The position numbers and the translations under genes were made by a program. From positions 942,150 to 1,006,149 of the forward strand of contig CAJNDS010000890.1 of assembly GCA_905221605.1 (NCBI GenBank): a stretch of DNA of 64,000 nt, read 5' to 3'. Below, piece by piece: positions 48,880-61,552 of the stretch. Each line of letters begins with the position of its first letter. The first letter of the stretch is position 1. Below the pieces are notes generated by a model. The model did no database searches and had not been told where the DNA came from. It was given only the letters and a program-made list of their open reading frames with translations. The DNA is from Symbiodinium natans. Lineage: Eukaryota > Sar > Dinophyceae > Suessiales > Symbiodiniaceae.

Positions 48880-49840
48880 AGCCACAGCCTCTACCACAAA
48901 CGGCGTTGGGCTTTAGGCATCTAGGGCCTTGAAGGCTTTGTAGGGTTTAGGGTTTAGGGTTCAAGCTTTGAACTGCAAAGGTTTGGGGTGTATATGGTAT
49001 ATTCAGCATCGGTAGTGGAGCGCTTGCCTATAAACCCTCAACCCTATCTCCTAAGCCCTGCAGGCCTATAGGGTTTACTGTAGGGTTCAGGGTTTACTGT
49101 AGAGTTTAGGGCTTAGGGTTTGGGATAAGAATGCCTGCAACGGCAGCCTCCCCGGCAGGCCCCTCCGCGCGGAAGAAGACGAGGACACTATGGCCGAAGG
49201 AGTCTAGGCAAGATAAGCTGCCTTATGCTTTTGGCAGCTGTCCGCACGAGGACGAAAGCCTTGCATGGCTATGTGTGTGTGTATGCGTATACACCCCGAT
49301 GACATATGTTACACGCGCACGTGCTGATCGATTTATATGCTTTTCAGTATAGGCAGTTGGGCTGCTGCAGCTATCCCCGCAGCGGTCATCTTGCGAGAAG
49401 GTTCAACTGGAGAATCCTCAGCGCCCAACCCCCCCCTACAGCCCTACCGCTTCACACTGTACATGCATGCAGTCATGAGTCATGATGGAACCCCCCAGTC
49501 CTGAACCCAGTTGCCTTAAAAACCGAATCAGAGGACCCGCTAAACCCATGTGGTCAAGGTGACAGGTTCCTACTGCCACGCGCCAAGTTGCGCGGGCGCT
49601 TGTGCGGGCGAAGGCGGCGGGCGCAATTGCTCAAGGGCGCTACAGGGGTGTAGGGGTCTAGGATTTAGGGTTGAACCCTGAACCCTAAACCCTAAGGTCA
49701 GGATTCAGGGTCTAGGGGGCCTTCTGCAATGTAGAGACTTCGTAAAGTCACTATATCCACGGCTCGTGATCTCAGGGCAAACTTGAACCCTAAAGCCCTC
49801 CACAAGAAATCAGGGTTCAGGGCTCAGGGGTCCCAATTAG
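48880..49840. other. Telomere-poor interval
   Basis: Short TTTAGGG blocks at 48942-48962 and 49078-49125, otherwise unique. A plus frame at 49131-49352 competes with the better-bordered minus candidate at 49135-49203. Confidence 0.4.
49135..49203 (-). CDS. Candidate exon, minus strand (23 codons)
   Basis: A strong acceptor on the minus strand (AGCTTATCTTGCCTAG) opens a 69-nt frame reading SFGHSVLVFFRAEGPAGEAA up to GCAG/GCATTC, a possible GC donor. No domain recognised. Confidence 0.33.
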
Positions 49841-49957
49841 CAAGGGGGGGGGGGGGGGGGGGGGAGGCTCCCTATCTATCTAGACCAGGACTCGAATACC
49901 CTAAACCCTAAACCCTCAAAACCCTAAACCCTAAAGCCTAAAGCCTAAATCCTAAAC

Positions 49958-50052
49958 CTGAGCCCTGAGCCCTGAGCCCTGAGCCCTGAGCCCTGAGCTC
50001 TGAGCCCTGAGCCCTGAGCCCTGAGCCCTGAGCCCTGAGCCCTGAGCCCTGT
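49958..50052 (-). repeat. Homogeneous variant array CCCTGAG
   Basis: About 13 CCCTGAG units with one GCTCTGA. A G tract (49843-49864) lies just to the left. Third variant-specific expansion. Confidence 0.95.
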
Positions 50053-51950
50053 GCCCTAAGCCCTAAACTTAACCCTAAACCCCAAGCCATCGGACTTCAG
50101 AACCGTGAACCAAAACTCTCAACTCTCGACCCTCGAGCCTTAGAGTGTTTTAGATATAGCACGGCAAAATGGACCCCGACTTTAGAGAACTATCGCAAAC
50201 ACCAGAAAGTTGGAACATCACTATCCTCATACCCTTGCGGTACAGTATTGGGAAACCCTGCACTAATCATCCTAAACATGTTCCGATTTTTCTGGAGTTC
50301 ACTGTACCCATAAACTAGAGATTTAGGGTTTAAAAGTGTAGGGCCATGGGCCCTCGTTCTGGGCTAGGGTCTGATTACAGGCTCCTACCCTGGTCTGCTG
50401 TGCTTGGCTTCCCCTCTTTTTGGGGATTTTGATGCAACAATTTGGGGCCTATATACCTCCCCCCCCCCATAAGCCCAAAAGCCTTAAAACCCAAGCAGAG
50501 GCTCGTGTACACGCCTCGGAGGCCACCCTAAGTCCGTAGGGCCTCAGGGTCAGGGTCTAGGAATAACTCCGAACGCCCTGACTCTAAACCCTAAACCCTA
50601 AACCCTAAACCCTAAACCCTAAACCCTAAACCCCAAACATGACTTTTTTTCGGTTTAGGGCTCGGTTGAGACTCAAAAGGATTGTACAGCTAGACCCAGG
50701 AGTAGCCTAGGAAAAAAAGGGGTGCCCTTTTTGGTTTATAGGGGCTTCTAACAGAACACAAATCCTAAACCCAAAAATCAAAACCCTGAATCCTAAACCC
50801 TAAACCCTGAAGAAACGGGACAAAGGACCCACTCTGGTCCTAAACAAACAAGTCGGAAAGGCCACCCGCATGGAATGCCTGTGGTGGAGAGCTGGGTCAA
50901 GTGACTTCGGGTTTGGGCCTTTGGGGTTTAGGTTTAGAGTTTAGACTTTGGATTCCAGGCAGGCCCTAGACCCCGGACCCTAAACACGTGATTATGGAAG
51001 GCTTGTCAGCCTTCTGTACCCTGAACCCTACGCCCTAAACCATAAACCCTGAACCCTAATCCCTCAACCCCAAACTCCAAACCCAGAACCCTAAACGCCA
51101 AACTCCAAACCCTAAACCCCTAACCCAAACTCCAAAACCAGGTCTTCCACGAGGGCGCCTGGCGACCTCGAGTTGGACAGAGGTCTCCAAAAACCCTGAA
51201 CCTGGAAGCCGCCTAAACTTACAGGGTCCTGTTTAGGGTTTAGGGTTTACGGTTTTGGTCTAGGGATTAGGGCGGGGGGGGGGGGGGGGGGTGGGAGTAG
51301 GGGGGGGGAGATTATACGGGAACCTTGGGGTGCGTACCCCCCCTTGAACCGCTCCATTGAGGACTTAGAAGTTTGGGGCCATTGAGGGTAATTGCACTTC
51401 GGCTCTCAAGTAGTTGCGATATTTTGACTTTGTGGCTCGTTGGGTTGCTGCCCTAAACCCTAAACCCTAAATTGCAAGTATACAATAGTCATTGAGGGAC
51501 ATGTGTATTCTTCTCGCTGGCCACCGGGCATGCCGGATAGCAAGTTCGACGCAGGTTCAGCGTTTCGAGACTTTACCCCCGAAACCCTGAACCCTGAACC
51601 CTAAAAGCCCTAAACCCTAAACCCTAAACCCTGAACCTACAACATTAGAGACACTCAAAGCCCTAAGCCCTGTAAATATTGAACCGGAAATTTCTCAACC
51701 CTACAAACCCCGTTTCAGCAGGGCCCAGAAAACTTCAATGAGGCCCGGCTAAACTACCAAGGTGCCCTCTAAGGACGTAGGCTTCGAGTGGTTCATCCTC
51801 GGAGGCGAAATGAACCCGAAAATTGGGGTCATATACCCCGTGTTACTAGAGTTCCTATTAAAGAATATGGTCCGTAAATCCTTTCAGGGTTCATTTGGTC
51901 CTCCATAATAGGGTGGTATTATATTATGTCCTAGGGGCTGAGGCTTAATG
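50053..51950. other. Unassigned and degenerate telomeric DNA
   Basis: CCCTAAA at 50584-50634 and blocks at 51451-51470 and 51608-51635; G tract at 51273-51291. A dispersed motif (GTGCCCTTTTTGGTTTATAG) at 50730-50750 recurs at 60838 and 63225. No supported gene. Confidence 0.45.
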
Positions 51951-52190
51951 TCGAGGGACTTAAAGGAGGGACCCTTACAAGGGACCGCAGGGCTTCTTCA
52001 GGGGCGGGTTTAGGGTTCAGGGTTTAGGGTTTAGGGTTTAGGGTGTAGGGTTTAGGATTTAGGGTTTAGGGTTTAGGGTTTAATTAGGTATCTAGGGGCT
52101 TTGTTTAAGGTACCTAAAGGGGTAATTATAAGTCGGGGAATAACATTTTGGGGTCCCTTCTAGGGGTCTCTCCCTACACCCCTTCAACCC
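51950..52190 (-). mobile_element. Element family H, copy H4, with a TTTAGGG array inserted
   Basis: Begins GGGACTTAAAGGAGGGACCC and ends CCCTTCTAGGGGTCTCTCCC. About 76 bp of TTTAGGG (52007-52082) sits between GGCTTCTTCAGGGGC and TAGGTATCTAGGGGCT; H3 has no array there. Confidence 0.6.
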
Positions 52191-52509
52191 TAAACCCTAG
52201 GGTTTAAGGGTTTAGGGTTTAGGGTTTAGGGTTTAGGGTATAGTGGACATCATGTCTGCGCACTTTCTGCGCTCAACCGTCGCGCGGACCATGGAGCTGG
52301 GCGTTGTGCAGCTTCCCTCCTTCTCACTCTCTCACCACAGAACGAATCCTAAACTCTAGAAACCCTAGCCTCTAAACCCTAAAGCCTTTACAGACCCCGA
52401 CGCTGTATCAGCACCGAGCCGGCTGAATGCAAGGTCTTTCCAAGCTAACCGAATACCGGACCTCCCGGGGCCTAAGCAAAAGTAAGGGTGCAGAATCCCC
52501 TGTAGGCGA

Positions 52510-52585
52510 CCCTAAACCCTAAACCCTAAACCCTAAACCCTAAAACCCTAAACCCTAAACCCTAAACCCTGAACCCTGAACCCTA
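52510..52585 (-). repeat. Interstitial telomeric array, CCCTAAA
   Basis: About 10 units with two CCCTGAA at the right, left of a 100-bp GC-rich island. Confidence 0.96.
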
Positions 52586-52704
52586 CGGTTCGCGCCAGCC
52601 AACCCCATGGCGTGCTGATGCTACGTCTCTTTGGAGCAGCCAGGTCGAAGTCAAACGCCCATGGGCAGCTACTGTAAGAGATTACCATAAACCCTAAACC
52701 TAAG

Positions 52705-52775
52705 GGTTTAGGGTTTAGGGTTTAGGGTTTAGGGTTTAGGGTTTAGGGTTTAGGGTTTAGGGTTTAGGGTTTAGG
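52705..52775 (+). repeat. Interstitial telomeric array, TTTAGGG
   Basis: Ten units, then three GTAGGGTTA units (52776-52803). Confidence 0.96.
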
Positions 52776-52803
52776 CTTAGTAGGGTTAGTAGGGTTAGTA
52801 GGG

Positions 52804-55084
52804 TTTGAGTGACGCTCTCGCTTTGCGAGTGGGGCGGGAAGTAGCGCAGCAGTATCGTTTACAAACGTTAAGCTTCACACTCAGAGGTCGCTCCATGTGC
52901 CAGAACTCATTGTGATTCAGCCTGAAGGCTACCTAAGACATGATCGAAGAATGACCTATCAACCCTAAACCCTAAACCCTAAACCCCAAGCCCTAAACCC
53001 CAGCCCTAAACCCTAAACCCTAAACCCGAAAATAGACACCCAAAGGAGCCTGAGAGACTTGCCTAGAGTAGCCATTGCCACCATTACCTTAAACGAGGGG
53101 AACGTGCCGTGCGCCCCGTAATTACGGTAAGAAAAGACCTGAATAATTAGAACAGGGTTTTGGGGGTTAGTGTTTTAATACAGTATAATTACAAAGGAAC
53201 CATAAGGGAATACTATTAGTGACTCTTCCGACCCCAAAAGTACACTTTCTCTACGCGCACACATCGTTTTAGTGAGGGCTGTCCTAAGAAAGGGACGCAT
53301 TTTGCAAGCAATTAGAAGGGCCCCTGAAAGGGTTTACGCCAAACGAGTTTAGGGTTTAGGGTTTAGGGAAACCCGAAACCCTAAACCCTAAACCCTAAAC
53401 CCTAAACCCTAAACCCTAAACCCTAAGCGGGAAACCCGAAACCTTGTTCAAACCTTCGGCACAGCCATCACAAGCCGAAGTCATCTTGGCGGTGACGATC
53501 CTGCATCTCCTGGAGAGGCTTCGGAGTCTCCGATGGCCGAGAGAGAAGGGGTTTAGGGCTTAGGGTTTACCTTACAGCCCTAAACCCTATAACCCTGAAC
53601 CTAAACCTAAACCCTAACCACAAACGGAATTAGGGCAAAGTTTATATTCCCACAAGTGTAAAGAAGTGCGCGGGCAAGCCGCGAGGTTGAAGGGTCGGGC
53701 CTCCCCCGAAAACAAACCTGTTTATGATAGCTTCGGGTTTAGGGTTTAGGGCTATTTTGCGTTTCTGGACCCTAAACCCTCATCCCCAAACCCTCAACCG
53801 AGGATGGGTTTGGGTCGTTTGGGGCCTTAGGAATTTGCCGGGCTCCTGCCTACCCCTAATAGCACAAGCCCTGAAACCTATCTGGGAGTTTGCCAAAAAT
53901 AGCAAACATGGACCTTCAAATAGTAGGCATCCCTGTATAATGAGGACCCCAAAATAAGGTACCCCTCATTCGGAAACCCCCAGACAGACCCTTGTATCGG
54001 GCAACCGCAAGCTACGTACCTAAAGCCCCAAACCCTGCAAGTAGCCAAAGAACTCAAACTCGAAAACCCTCAAAGGCCCCAAGCCCTGGCAAATGCGTGC
54101 TTCGACTCAAACCCCAAACCCCAAACCCCAAACCCTAAACCCCAAACCCCAAACCCTTGCCCAGGCGCACTTATTCACTGACAATCTGTTCCAAAGCTCT
54201 TGGGCAGAGTCTGCTTCAGTCGGGTACGGGCATCTAGCCCCATCAATATCTCCCCCTAAACGCTATAAACCCTAAACCTAAAACCTAACCCTAAATCCTA
54301 AATCCTAAATCCTAAACCTTAAATTCTAAGCTCATAAACCCTAAACCGGAGCTTCTTTCGGGAAGAAGGGTCAGAAGATTGCAGATAAGCCGTAAGCTGG
54401 AGAGCTTACGGCTGATAACCAGTTGAGATGGCTTGGAGGGCCTATGTCCCGTCGTACAGGCTTTGGGGTTTAGGGTTTAGGGTTCATGGTTTAGGAATAG
54501 GGTTTAGGGTTCAGGGTTTAGGGATAAGGTTCAGGGTCTAGGGTTACACTCCTATCATGGCCTCTACCTCCTATCAGGAGACAAGTGGGCCCTAAAACCC
54601 TAAACCCTTCAACATGGGCACCAGGTAGAATCTCTTGACTGCAGTACCCTAAACCCCAAACTCCTCATCCCTAAATCCTCATAAGCCTTAAGCCCGAAAT
54701 CCTAAACCCTACACACCTAAATCTTGAACTCCTGCAACCTACGCCTGAATTCCTGACCTTGAACTCTACACCCCAACCCCTGCAAAGGATATCCTGGGCC
54801 CGGAGGACACTAAAGTCGAAATCTTTCTCGATGTCTGCGTACTCGAGCCTTTCAGGAAGAGCTAACGGTGCAAGGATTACCAGAAGGCTACAAGGTAGGT
54901 CCTTTTTGGGCTAGTTTTAAAGGGTCCTGGTACACTACACCAAAAAATACCAACTTAGGAGCCTTTAGGGAAGGTTTAAGGCCCTAAAACCTAAACCTCA
55001 AAGCCTAACCCCAACCAGGAAGTAAGCCCATGAAGCACTCGAAGCACGGAGGGGTCCAGTCGAAGCTACGGCAGGGGTGTAAAG
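52804..55084. other. Unassigned, with short telomeric blocks
   Basis: Blocks at 52963-52990, 53010-53028, 53580-53615, 54107-54150 (CCCCAAA), 54264-54345 and 54466-54545. A perfect 11-bp stem (AGCCGTAAGCT, loop GGAG) lies at 54388-54413. Element-like repeat at 54880-54985. No supported gene. Confidence 0.45.
53366..53443 (-). repeat. CCCTAAA array bounded by 15-bp direct repeats
   Basis: GGGAAACCCGAAACC at 53366-53380 and 53429-53443 flanks about seven CCCTAAA units. Third array with duplicated borders. The border itself is telomere-like, so slippage is a possible alternative. Confidence 0.8.
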
Positions 55085-55156
55085 GTTTAGGGTTTAGGGT
55101 TTACGGTTTAGGGTTTAGGGTTTAGGGTTTAGGGTTTAGGGTTTAGGGTTTAGGAG
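55085..55156 (+). repeat. Interstitial telomeric array, TTTAGGG
   Basis: Ten units with one TTTACGG. Confidence 0.96.
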
Positions 55157-55573
55157 TTCGGGTTTCGGGTTTGGGAGTTTCAGGACTTCGGCCTCAGGAT
55201 GGACTGACGAGTTCTCAGTGGGGCAGTGGGGGAATTAGGTACCGCTGGGATAGGTATGGGGGCCCTATTGAAAAAGAAAAAACAACTTCATAAGGATTAA
55301 TTAGGTGATTAAGGGTATTGAAAGGCAACCTCTTTAAAACCTACCCCTGACCGGCCGTCCCCACTGCAGAACCGTTCAGAAGGGACTTCTGGAGGGACCC
55401 TACCACCTTATGCTCCTTCCTACCAAGATGTTGAGGGTTTAGGGCTTCGGGTGTACTGTTTACCTAAAACCTTATGCTTCCCCTAAGACTCAGTAAGTGT
55501 GTAGGGCTTGGGCTTGAGGACAAGACAAGTTAGGGGTGAGCTGCTCGCTTGGTAGTGCATTAGGTGCCCAACC

Positions 55574-55606
<33 letters not shown>

Positions 55607-57800
55607 AGCTCCCCTCCCGCACCATAAAACGGCATTCGGTCTGAGGCATTTTGAGTAAAGTGGCGATACGCCTTTGTACCATTCCGAGAATGACCAGGGT
55701 CTCGTCATTCAAGAAACAGAAAGATAACACACAATCCTAAACTGATACCCAGTATGAGATCCCATCAGCTTATGGCTATCAACCCTAAACACTCGGACCT
55801 CCACCATAAGATCAACAGCTTAGGGTTTAGGGTTTAGGGTTTAGAGTTTAGGGTTTAGAGTTAGGGCTTAGGGTTTAGGGTTTAGGGTTCAGGGTTTAGA
55901 GTTTCGGGTTCAGGGTTCAGGGCCCCTCCTCGACCCTTCGACCGAGGCCCCCGACAGTTCGGTCAGCTGAGTGAAGGAAATGTCGCCAGCTGCTGCCGAC
56001 TGCTCCTTCGCTTGTCGTTGCTTTAGGTGGTATAAAGGGTTGTAAGGATGTTAAAAGATTAGCCTAAACTCAGGGCCTGCACCGCCCCAGATGGCGCAAG
56101 TCGACCCAGGTCACTTGCCCGCCTCCTGCAGCTAGGAGGTTGGTAGCACCCACGATGGGCCCGGTACCGGAGCAGGTTCTCACACGACACCCCCTTCCAA
56201 CGGAAGAAGTTTTTGGAAGTGGGCTGTTGACTTGAGTTTAGGCCTAAACCCAAAAGGAAAATGTTTGGGTGGTAAACGGCGTGGGGTTGGATAAACATGT
56301 TAGATGGCCCTCCACTATGGGGCCATGGCAGCTCCTCGCATGTCACTAAAATTTCGAAGCGAGTCTGCATCCCAACCTTCACAGCTTCTCGCCCTTTCAC
56401 AGCAAACCCTAAACCCTAAACCCTAGACCATAAATATATGGGTTGCAAGGGTGAGGGGTTTTAGGGTCTACGGGGTGAAGGGTTTAGGGATCAGGCTTAT
56501 ATAGGCTTCAGGGTTTCGGGTCTAGGGTCTAGGGTCTAGGGTTTAGGGGCCTCAAAGTTCAAAATAGTTCGCAGGGTTTCGGCTTTGGGTCTGGGCTTAG
56601 GTCGAAGCCCCAGGTGATCCCAAGCCTGGTGGCTTTTGCTGAAATCCCTGAACCCTAAGCCCTACTCTAGCTCGACTTACCTACCAGAGATTTAAGGGTT
56701 TAGGGCTCAGGGTTTAGGGTTTAGAGCTTCGGAAACTAAGCAGTGCAGAATAAATCGAGCCCCGGGCGCAAGAAGCCCCAGCCCGAAACCCTAAACCCTA
56801 AGCCCTTAGTGAACTCTGCAAGTGGTCCTGCTGAGAGCGGCGGGCATGCGAAGCCTGGGGGGTGCAGATGCACGCATTTGTTGGGGTGCAGGGCTTAGTA
56901 TACCTGAAGCCTCCAAGGTAGTTCCTTTTTTGGGTCCGCTATAAGGGGGCTGTATACTACAGTGCTACCTTAGGAGCCTGTAGGTAGGGTTTCGGGTCAG
57001 GTTGAGGATTTGGGCTTAGGGTTTTGGCAGATGTGATTATCCTGAAAGCCTACCAGGATTCAGGGTTGAGGGTTTAAGAGCTTCGGAGACCTTGGTGGCC
57101 AAGTAGCCATCTCATAAGATGGGCACCCTTTTCTTGGGTTGTTTCTTTCCAAAGGAACCCACGCCTCTAAGCCAGCTAAACCTCAAGCCAAGCAGCCCTA
57201 ACCCCCCCCCCCCTTCTTGTCAAGTGCTGATTGATTCGCGCGGTCTCCGGATTCTTTCTAGATTTTTCGGGTCACCCGAAGAGTTGGTGAGGTAACAGCA
57301 CAAACTAATCCTGAACCCACAAAACCCCACCCACGCCATTTGGGCATATATTACTCAGGGGACAGCGTGAACCCCCTAAACCCAAAACAGGCCCGCCTAA
57401 ACCCGAAACCCTCAACGCTAGGCTCTGGGCCCCAAACCCTAAACATAGGCTCTAGGTCCCAAAGAGTAAACCGTAAACCGTAAATGGTAAACCCTAAACC
57501 CAAATTCCTGAACCCTAAACCCTAAATACTAATTAAACCCTAAGGCCTAAAGCCTAAAGCCTAATTAAACCCTAAACCCTAAACCCTAAACCCAAGCTGG
57601 ATCCTGGGTCCACCCGCAATGACGAGGACGCGGGCAAACTGCAAGATGACCCGCGCCATGACCAGGGACCTGATCATCGTTTGGGGTTTAGGGTTTAGGA
57701 TTTAGGGTCTAGGGTCTGGGGTTTAGGGAATAGGGTTTGTTTAGGACATAGTTGTTACATGAATTAGGCTACGTCTAGGTACACTGTAGAAGGTCTTAAG
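55157..57800. other. Telomere-poor mosaic
   Basis: A 30-bp C run at 55575-55604; degenerate TTTAGGG at 55823-55920, 56500-56545 and 57682-57735; CCCTAAA at 57475-57592. The minus frame at 56059-56400 (113 aa) overlaps unique DNA but shows no domain. An element-like repeat (AGGTAGTTCCTTTTTTGGGT) at 56905-56985 matches 54890. Confidence 0.4.
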
Positions 57801-57808
57801 GGGCTAAG

Positions 57809-57960
57809 GAACCAAATTCTGTGATTTCCGCCAAAGAGCCACTAATTGACAAGCTTCAGTGGGGCGTTGACTTTACTGCTCCCTTCATGGCCCCTTGTTT
57901 TGAAGGGTGTTTGTCAACGACTGTCAGCTCCACTCGTCAAGAACTTCACTCAGTGAAGTC
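57809..57960 (+). CDS. Candidate exon or coding fragment, plus strand
   Basis: After GGGGCTAAG the frame is open for about 50 codons (KEPLIDKLQWGVDFTAPFMA, then PCFEGCLSTTVSS). It continues beyond 57960 into lower-complexity sequence. No telomeric repeat within. Composition looks coding on plus, but no family is recognised and no ATG is needed if it is an internal exon. Confidence 0.35.
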
Positions 57961-58172
57961 AACCCTATATAAATCCCAAACCATACACCCCAGGTCTTCA
58001 CGACCACCCCGATGCAACAAAACCACATCTGTTGAATCTATTCGGGTCTGCAGTCTGTAGAGTCTATACGGGAATTTGGTCCCAAAGGGCGGTCCCCCTA
58101 ACATACACCTAAACAGTATAGTCCTGACACGCGAACTTCCCCCCAAAAAAACAAATATAAAGTACCTCTTGT

Positions 58173-58263
58173 GATGTTCCCGCTCATGCTAACAGTCCTT
58201 CAGAGGGATTATGGGATTATAGTACTCCCTATTCGAATCCCTAGTAAGTACAAGGGGAAAAAT
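58173..58263 (+). mobile_element. MITE-like element family B, copy B3, diverged
   Basis: ATGTTCCCGCTCATGCTAAC start, AATCCCTAGTAAGTACAAGG end; same length as B1. Confidence 0.7.
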
Positions 58264-58919
58264 CCCAAAGAACCTCGTTTCAGAACCCCCCCCCCCCCAT
58301 GCAGACTGGCTACTCTGGGGTTGATGGTTGACGGCTTTTCGGTTTAGGGTGTAAGCCTTTCCTAGGGCAGCTTCTGAAGGGAAACTCAGATACTGTGTTC
58401 AGGGTTGAGGGTTTTCGTAGAGGCTTGGAAACAGAACCTTTGTCCCCGAGCTTTATAAACAAGAGGATTTCGGGCCGTACATAAGCCTGTGGACTCTTTA
58501 AGGGTTTAGAGTTGAGAGGTTCAACCCTAAACCTTGCACACCAAAGCCAGGAAGACTCCTAAACCCTCAACCCTCATCCCTAAACCCACAATCCCTAAAC
58601 CCTAAACCCTACGGCCCCAAAGGCCTGCACTCCCCTGTCACCTTCAAGCGCTCCCCAAGCCCGAACCTACTCCGTAAACCACTCAAACCAAAAATCACAA
58701 AAGCCCGAATTCAACACCTACATAAGTCTAAACCCCGCCCCAATCCCTAAAGCACTAAGCCCCGTGCTGGCTGAGTTCAACGTCCTCCTTCTGCGCCTCA
58801 TCACCACGCGCGGAGGGGGCCTGCAGTTGTATGGTGACCAGGAACAAAGTTTTGCCACAGGCATGTCGCATGTAAGGTTTAGGAGCTTAGTGCTTGAGGA
58901 TTTTGACCGTGCAGCTTTA
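58264..58919. other. Unassigned interval
   Basis: Short CCCTAAA remnants at 58520-58535 and 58556-58612. No coding signal. Confidence 0.4.
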
Positions 58920-59025
58920 CTACTATTTGCTTAAGAACCCCCAAAAGATTGGAATATTCTCCCTCTTAGGGCAATATAGGGATTCTCATCTTTCATTTTG
59001 AGGGGGGTTGTAAAGCAAATAGCAG
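58920..59025 (+). mobile_element. MITE-like element family C, copy C5
   Basis: CTACTATTTGCTTAAGAACC start and GGTTGTAAAGCAAATAGCAG end; core TCTTAGGGCAATATAGGGAT. Best left terminus of the family. Confidence 0.85.
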
Positions 59026-61552
59026 CTTTGGGGTTTTCGAAACCCTAAACCCTAAACCCTGAACCCTAAACGTAGGGCCTTTAGGGCTTGGGGTCGGGGG
59101 ATGAACGTGTTAGGTTTTCCATGCGCCTGAGGTATTCTTGGGCGTCTAGCCTGACATGGTGACGTTTAGGGTTTGGGGTTTAGGGTTTCGGGTTTCGGGT
59201 TTAGGGTTTAAGTTTAGGGCTTAGGGTTTAGGGTTTAGGGGGAGGCAGGGAGGCGGCACGGAGAGGGTGCACGGCTTGCAGCCTTGTCAAAGATAGCACA
59301 CGGTGGCTGATCAAATGCCTACAATGTCGAGAAGTGCGCCTCTCGAGCGCAATGCTTCTGAGTCGACTTGTCTTCTTGCCTGGGTCATTACGAAGAACGT
59401 AGCATGCGCGTGTGCGATGCTGTACGCTGTATCGCTCCTTCTTTCGCACGGCCCGCCACAAGTCCTTTTGCGCCTTTCGTGGCAGACGAGAACCCTAAAC
59501 CCAAAACCCCGAACCCTATCAGCCCGGCATGTAGGCTTCAGGGCTTGGACTTTAGAGGACATCTAGGGGTGCAGGGCTAGAGAGAAGGTTTACGAAGAAA
59601 GGAGGGTTTAGGGTTTAGGGTTTGGGGTTTAGGGCTTGGGGTTTAGGGTTTGGGGTTTAGGGTTTAGGGTTTACGGTTTAGGGTTTAGGGGGCCTTCCGC
59701 AAGCTTGCCTCGCCGCCCCCCGGGGCTAGTTCTACACCACAAGAGGGGTCAGGTTTTGGGTGGCCAGAGTCGGCTGATACGGCGCACCCTAAACCCTAAA
59801 CCCCAAACCCCAAACCCCAAACCCTAAACCCTAAACCCCAAACCCCAAACCCTAAACCCTAAACCCGAAACCCTGCACCCTAAACCCTGAGCCCTGCTGA
59901 GCCGAAGGCCGCGCCGAAGAAGAGGCCTGTTCGGGGGAAGTCTAAGGTGTTTAGGGTTTAGGGTTTAGGGTTTAGGGTTCAGGGTTTAGGGTTTAGGGCT
60001 AGGGGCATTTAAGGTCTTTGAGGGGTTTAGGGCGCAAGGGGAGGGGGAGGGGGTCCAGGGGTTAGGGTGAAAGGGGGTTTCTGGAGGTTGTTGGGTTTAG
60101 GGCAACGATGCTTCCCAGAGACTGCCATGCAGTTCCTTCTAGGGAATGGACTTCTATCGTCCATGTCTGAAGCACATGACAAAACCCAGGGCCATGGGGG
60201 CTTTTTGTATACCCGGAATCTGACGTCCTCAGGAGCAACCCTCGTCCGCGAGTCATCAGTAGGATCCATGGGGGGTGTAACCCATGGAGTCCTTAATAAC
60301 AAAAAAAACTAGCTACCTTATAAGTCTCCATGTATATTAGGGTGTGTCTCCAGAAAATTCTAAATCCTAAACCCCAAATATATTACAATTAAAATCTCCT
60401 CCAAGAGCCCCTAAGAAGGATGACCCCACTTCTCCGGCGCCTGCACTCAAGACGGCCACGACGCAATCCAAGACGTTGGACCTGGAACGCACTTGGCGCA
60501 GCTTAAAGAGTTCAGGGACCCCTAAAAGCCCTAAACCCCATGTCCTAAACCCTAAACCCTAAGCCCTAACTTTAAACACTAAACCCGAAACCCTAAACCC
60601 TAAACCTCTAACCCTAAACCCTAAACCCTAACCCTAATTCTGGCCTAAGAAGCCATTTTCAACTAAGGAGCACCTTCAAGTTACCAAGTATTCATGCAGC
60701 TAAGGACCACCTTGGGGACGAAATGAACCCTAGAAAGTGTTTAGGGTTTAGGGTTTGGGGTTTAGGGTTTAGGGTTTAGGGTTTAGGGGTTTGCGAGCTT
60801 AGGGCTTAGGGCCCCTACACCCGGGAAATACAAAACAGGCACCCTTTTTGGTTTTAAGGGGAGTATGAGGGAACCCCAACCCTAAAAAAAGGAAATCAAG
60901 GCCTACTCCGGTCCTAAGCCCATATAACTTAACATAAGGGCTTATAGCATAGGGTTCGTGACTCCCAAATTTAGGGTTCATTTCGGGCCACCCCTTATAT
61001 ACCGTGTGCAATCCAAGGGCCCATACATCAGAGCCTTGAAAGAGGGTAAAGAGTCCTAAACCCAAACCCTCAATCCCTAAACCCTAACCCTAAACCCCTG
61101 AACCCGCAAAAAGACGCCCCCCCACCCAGGTGAACTTAAGGGGCCATACGAAGGGACCATGTAGGGACCATGAAGCTTCCCTTAGAGCCATGCATGTGCC
61201 AAGGTGTTTCCTGCGAAGACCACTCTCGTGTGATACATGATCGGCCCTTTTTGGGGTTTAGGGTTTAGGGTTTGGGGTTTAGGGTTTACGGTTTAGGAGA
61301 TAAGCCTCCAAGTTATCATGGGGGGGGGGGGATCCTGGGAAGTCGATTCCCCATAATGAAAGCAACTAATTACAACTGAGGGGTCTACGATTATGCAAGA
61401 TTTTGACTGTGTCAACCGACAACCCCAACAAAGCTACTCGTGACTGAAAGCTCGTCCGTCGATAATCGCAACAACATCGCAACTGCAGTGTTGTAGTGTT
61501 CTGACAACACACACACACACATCCAGCGCCCTAAGAGGCCCGCAAAGATCTT
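59026..61552. other. Telomeric mosaic
   Basis: TTTAGGG at 59161-59240, 59605-59690, 59948-59998, 60738-60790 and 61254-61290; CCCTAAA at 59785-59888 (with CCCCAAA pairs) and 60535-60640. 59270-59480 is unique with frames open on both strands (for example plus SAPLERNASESTCLLAWVIT), not assignable. 60100-60300 is similar. Confidence 0.45.

Noticed and set aside
56059-56400. 113-aa minus frame
   Set aside because: Open, but no domain, no splice or start context, and competing frames. Left as unassigned.
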